16,802 nt of DNA, from positions 1 through 16,802 of the forward strand of contig CAZVWV010000088.1 in NCBI GenBank assembly GCA_964631745.1, given 5' to 3'. This document shows positions 14,130 to 16,802 of the stretch, piece by piece; position 1 is the first letter of the stretch, and each line of letters starts with the position of its first letter. The notes below the pieces were generated by a model. That model saw only the letters and a program-made list of their open reading frames with translations. It did no database searches and had not been told where the DNA came from. This DNA is from CAZVWV01 sp964631745. GTDB taxonomy: Bacteria; Bdellovibrionota_C; UBA2361; JBGSMV01. A program made the translations under genes and the position numbers.

Positions 14130-16748
14130 ATGAAGTTTGGAGCGCAACCGGATGAAAAGCAGAATACGCGTCACCAGGGCGATCACCTGAGCCGAGGTGG
14201 GGTACTCTTGTTGGCGGCTCTGGCTGGAAATGGATTGGCACCGGGTGTTTTGACGGCCGGGCAAGGCGAAAATGGTCGGTCTCATTTTGAACACAGCCTA
14301 CTAGCGGAACTGAGTGGGCCCCTACTGAGAGAGGGAAAACGAATGCTCGAGATGCATTCGATCGGCCACTCAGGAGAAGAGATATACTATCTTCCAACAG
14401 AGCAATTTCAGTTGATAGCCGCTCAACCTGGGTATCAACAGGAATTTGTGGCTAGAGCGCTGAGTGGGAGGCTTGAGCTGGAGGCGGTCTATAGGATGTC
14501 ACCAGGCACTCTAACCCCCGATCTACTTCAAACCGTTTACGAGGCGTATAATTCCGATGCGCCATCACCAGGAAGCCCCGCTACCGAGAATGTGCGCGAG
14601 GGTAAAATTAAAGAGGCAGCCACCGTAATTTTGTGTGCTCAAGAAGGTTTCCAACATATGCCTGTCGTGTTGGAAGCTCTTCGGAGCAATTATTTTTTCT
14701 TAAACTATTGTGCTTGGTTGGCCCTGCAAAGAGCCATTTATCCAGAAGTCGGCCCTGAATCTTCTACCTTCGAGGCAGGTGGGTTAAAGGATATCGATCC
14801 GAAAGCTGAATCAGAGCGGATCCGGCTAGTTTCACAACTTGAGGCTCTGGTCCGAGAGGCTCCTTCTAACCCGACTGGTCTGCAGGCAAGTGAAGTTTTG
14901 CTGCGTACTCAGTATGACGGAAGGCAAAGCAGGTACCGGATTCAACCTAGCTCAGCTTCCTTAGCTGTAGAGATTTATCTCGCCGCCGCACCTGATTCCG
15001 AGCTTCGGGCGAAGTATGAGGCTTATTTGTGGGATGCTTGTCGCTCTGCTGATACTCTTCCCTTACGGGAGGAGCAAGTCTTGTCCTTACTTAATCAGGG
15101 TTTTGAGCCATTTTTGGTCAGGTGCGCCCAGGAATTTGTAAATGGGGGAGCTCAGGGCCCAGGGGTTACTGAAGCATCTTTTACGGGATTGCCTCGCCAT
15201 ACTCTCTTAACTGCGATTACCAATTCTCAATCTTTTGATAGAACTTTATTAAGTGCAATTAATAGCGGTGACGAAGAGGCGGTTTCGGCGCTCGTGCGGT
15301 TGCTTCTAGCAGATACCGAACATGATCCAACTGAAAGATTAATACTGGTAGTTGAGAACTGCCTTGCCCTTACTAACACCAATGTGTTTGGGGTCGTGGT
15401 TGAAGAGGTTCGGAAGTCGGATTGGGTCGAGCCGGGCAGTGATTTTGAGCGGGAAATTTGTGATCGGATTCCTAAGGTAGATTCTATCAAGCAGCATTAT
15501 TTGATGCAGTTAGTAAAAAGCGTTCCAGATACTCTGAATGCTTGGGTACTCCAGCAGTATTATACTCAACTGGACCTTGTTGATAGCCGTGAGACGCAAG
15601 CATATCATGCTTTCGCACTCGTAGCTCGTACTGTTAAATTGGGCCGACCAGAAAATGCGGAGGTGGTACTGGGAGCTTTGAGTACTCAGTTATTTGTTGA
15701 GGCGCCCCTCGTCTATTTTGCGGAAACAGTGAGTTGGGCTCTCCCTCAATCACCAGAATTAGTTTCCTTTATATTAGATATGGCGTGGCGGCACACCCCG
15801 ACGCTAAGTATCTGGGAGGCCTTCCCAGATCCGGATGGCCTTTATGTCATTTCCATGGGATGCGGGGGCCCTTCTTTTCATGACACCACCCCTAAACTGG
15901 TCGAACGGTTTACTCCAGAAAATATAATCGCAAGCAATATTTTTGAGCTAGACAGATCTCAGCTGAGCTCCAAGGAACGCGCGAGCTATATTGGTCTACT
16001 AAACCACATAATACATTCTTTGGCGAGCAGAGAGGCTATTTCTTCTCCGGTTGTCGCCCGATGTATGGCTGTCTATGCGGACTATGAGAACGATGCCACT
16101 TATCAGGGAGAACGGCTTAGAGCCGCATGTTCAAATCTTTTTAGTAGCGTTCTTCGTCAGGGTTGCGACGAGGCGATGATTGTAAGTACTTGGCTTCAGG
16201 ATAAATACAAGACAGGTTCTGCTAATTTCAAGAATGACTTTGCATCGATAGCTTACCTAAGTGGCGATATAAACCTCGCGGCAACTATCGCCAACCATCC
16301 CCCTGATTTAAACAAGTCGCTTAGCGACCTGAACCCAACAGAGGTAGAAGAGATCTGTGTATTATTAAACCGTAGCCATCCTCAAGCGGTTGAAAGCCTA
16401 TTAGGTTGGCTGAACGAAGCATCGCTTACATCTGTTGCACAAATGCCAACGGAGAACTTCGTTCGCCTAAGACGCTTTTTGGGCGCTGCCTGGAACGTGG
16501 CTGGGCTAACAAGTAACGAACGTCTCCTGGCACAAGCGGTAAGATTGTTTGTCGAACAAAGCCCGCTTGCGCCACTTTCGAAATCTGAAGATTCAAGGTG
16601 GTCTAAAGGCTGGGCTGGGCGCCACCAGCCCTTGTCAGAGGCTTTGGCGATCGTTCCATCCGATCAGATTGTTAGCGACCTAGCCCAGGAAGCTGGTAGA
16701 GGAAGTAGCGAGCTGTTTCAGGTGATGACTCTAGTTCACAGGTGGTGA
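14130..16748 (+). CDS. Large hypothetical, probably helical-repeat protein
   Basis: This 872-residue protein is not one I recognise. ATG 14130 follows GAGGGAG closely. After a charged start (MKFGAQPDEKQNTRHQGDHL), residues 23-42 are moderately hydrophobic (GGVLLLAALAGNGLAPGVLT) and could be a weak signal anchor, but a standard cleavage site is unclear. The remainder is acidic and overwhelmingly helical, with repeated blocks of the form (A/S)xxLxxLLxxxxxxPxxxxxxxxxxxCLAL (for example EEAVSALVRLLLADTEHDPT, about 380-400), which suggests a HEAT/ARM-like or TPR-like alpha-solenoid. There is no ATPase, nuclease or peptidase motif that I can see. It lies alone behind element C with its own promoter, and ends 30 bp before the repeat-like sequence at the window edge. 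Confidence 0.75.
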   Translation: MKFGAQPDEKQNTRHQGDHLSRGGVLLLAALAGNGLAPGVLTAGQGENGRSHFEHSLLAELSGPLLREGKRMLEMHSIGHSGEEIYYLPTEQFQLIAAQPGYQQEFVARALSGRLELEAVYRMSPGTLTPDLLQTVYEAYNSDAPSPGSPATENVREGKIKEAATVILCAQEGFQHMPVVLEALRSNYFFLNYCAWLALQRAIYPEVGPESSTFEAGGLKDIDPKAESERIRLVSQLEALVREAPSNPTGLQASEVLLRTQYDGRQSRYRIQPSSASLAVEIYLAAAPDSELRAKYEAYLWDACRSADTLPLREEQVLSLLNQGFEPFLVRCAQEFVNGGAQGPGVTEASFTGLPRHTLLTAITNSQSFDRTLLSAINSGDEEAVSALVRLLLADTEHDPTERLILVVENCLALTNTNVFGVVVEEVRKSDWVEPGSDFEREICDRIPKVDSIKQHYLMQLVKSVPDTLNAWVLQQYYTQLDLVDSRETQAYHAFALVARTVKLGRPENAEVVLGALSTQLFVEAPLVYFAETVSWALPQSPELVSFILDMAWRHTPTLSIWEAFPDPDGLYVISMGCGGPSFHDTTPKLVERFTPENIIASNIFELDRSQLSSKERASYIGLLNHIIHSLASREAISSPVVARCMAVYADYENDATYQGERLRAACSNLFSSVLRQGCDEAMIVSTWLQDKYKTGSANFKNDFASIAYLSGDINLAATIANHPPDLNKSLSDLNPTEVEEICVLLNRSHPQAVESLLGWLNEASLTSVAQMPTENFVRLRRFLGAAWNVAGLTSNERLLAQAVRLFVEQSPLAPLSKSEDSRWSKGWAGRHQPLSEALAIVPSDQIVSDLAQEAGRGSSELFQVMTLVHRW

Positions 16749-16777
16749 CGAGCAAGTCCCATCTTATTGGCCCAGGT

Positions 16778-16802
16778 TTGAAGCCCCCTCGAGAAGCCCC
16801 CT
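16778..16802. repeat. Possible start of another repeat-family copy at window edge
   Basis: AGCCCCCTCGAG (16782-16793) matches the 12 bp leading into element B (13017-13028) exactly, and the equivalent in C (AGCACCCTAGAG) at 10 of 12. The next bases (AAGCCCCCT) repeat the start of the motif itself instead of giving CCACCCTA, so this may be a variant or rearranged copy. The window ends here. Confidence 0.35.

Overview
The window reads as accessory chromosomal DNA from a Gram-negative bacterium. A Cys-rich protein with a lipobox, Sec-type signal peptides, a soluble hybrid histidine kinase and a long delta-60-repeat protein with RTX-type calcium-binding repeats fit a deltaproteobacterial, myxococcal or bdellovibrio-like lineage. 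That placement is inference. There are no rRNA or tRNA genes, no phage genes and no CRISPR array. Most genes are single transcription units in mixed orientation, and most encode proteins I cannot assign to a function.

Left part (1-5250). Two identical 289-bp direct repeats (1-289 and 1406-1694) bracket a 5'-truncated gene that looks like the C-terminal end of a zincin-type metallopeptidase, and a DUF6314-like gene. A 25-bp inverted arm built on the motif GAGCCACCCTA lies just upstream of copy 2 and pairs with an arm inside it. After copy 2 come an unknown membrane-type protein (1838-2503), a convergent PAS-PAS-HisKA-HATPase-REC hybrid kinase (2842-4869, minus), a degenerate copy of the arm (about 4948-4966), and a possible LysR-type gene remnant.

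Middle part (5231-12970). A minus-strand protein with one membrane segment and a coiled coil diverges from a Cys-rich lipoprotein gene, with a recognisable promoter and operator-like inverted repeat between them. Next is the 2.7-kb delta-60/RTX gene, convergent with an unknown 314-residue gene. A 560-bp non-coding region contains a compact branched stem-loop, and after it comes a secreted Lys/Gly-rich protein.

Right part (12971-16802). Two nearly identical 107-bp palindromic elements (13023-13129 and 13845-13951) with perfect or near-perfect 19-bp inverted ends carry the same GAGCCACCCTA motif as the left arms. They frame a 715-bp module with a small HTH-like open frame and a 52-codon membrane protein that has a strong Shine-Dalgarno sequence. 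Beyond them is an unknown 872-residue, probably helical-repeat protein with a good upstream promoter and a structured leader. The last bases of the window repeat the left flank of the palindromic elements, so another copy may begin just beyond the edge.

The main thread is this repeat family. Palindromic or terminal-inverted-repeat sites occur at the borders of small modules of unrelated, mostly unknown genes, and one gene is broken exactly at a repeat edge. The ends resemble my memory of IS21-family terminal repeats. I see no transposase in the window, so these would be non-autonomous derivatives or decayed ends.
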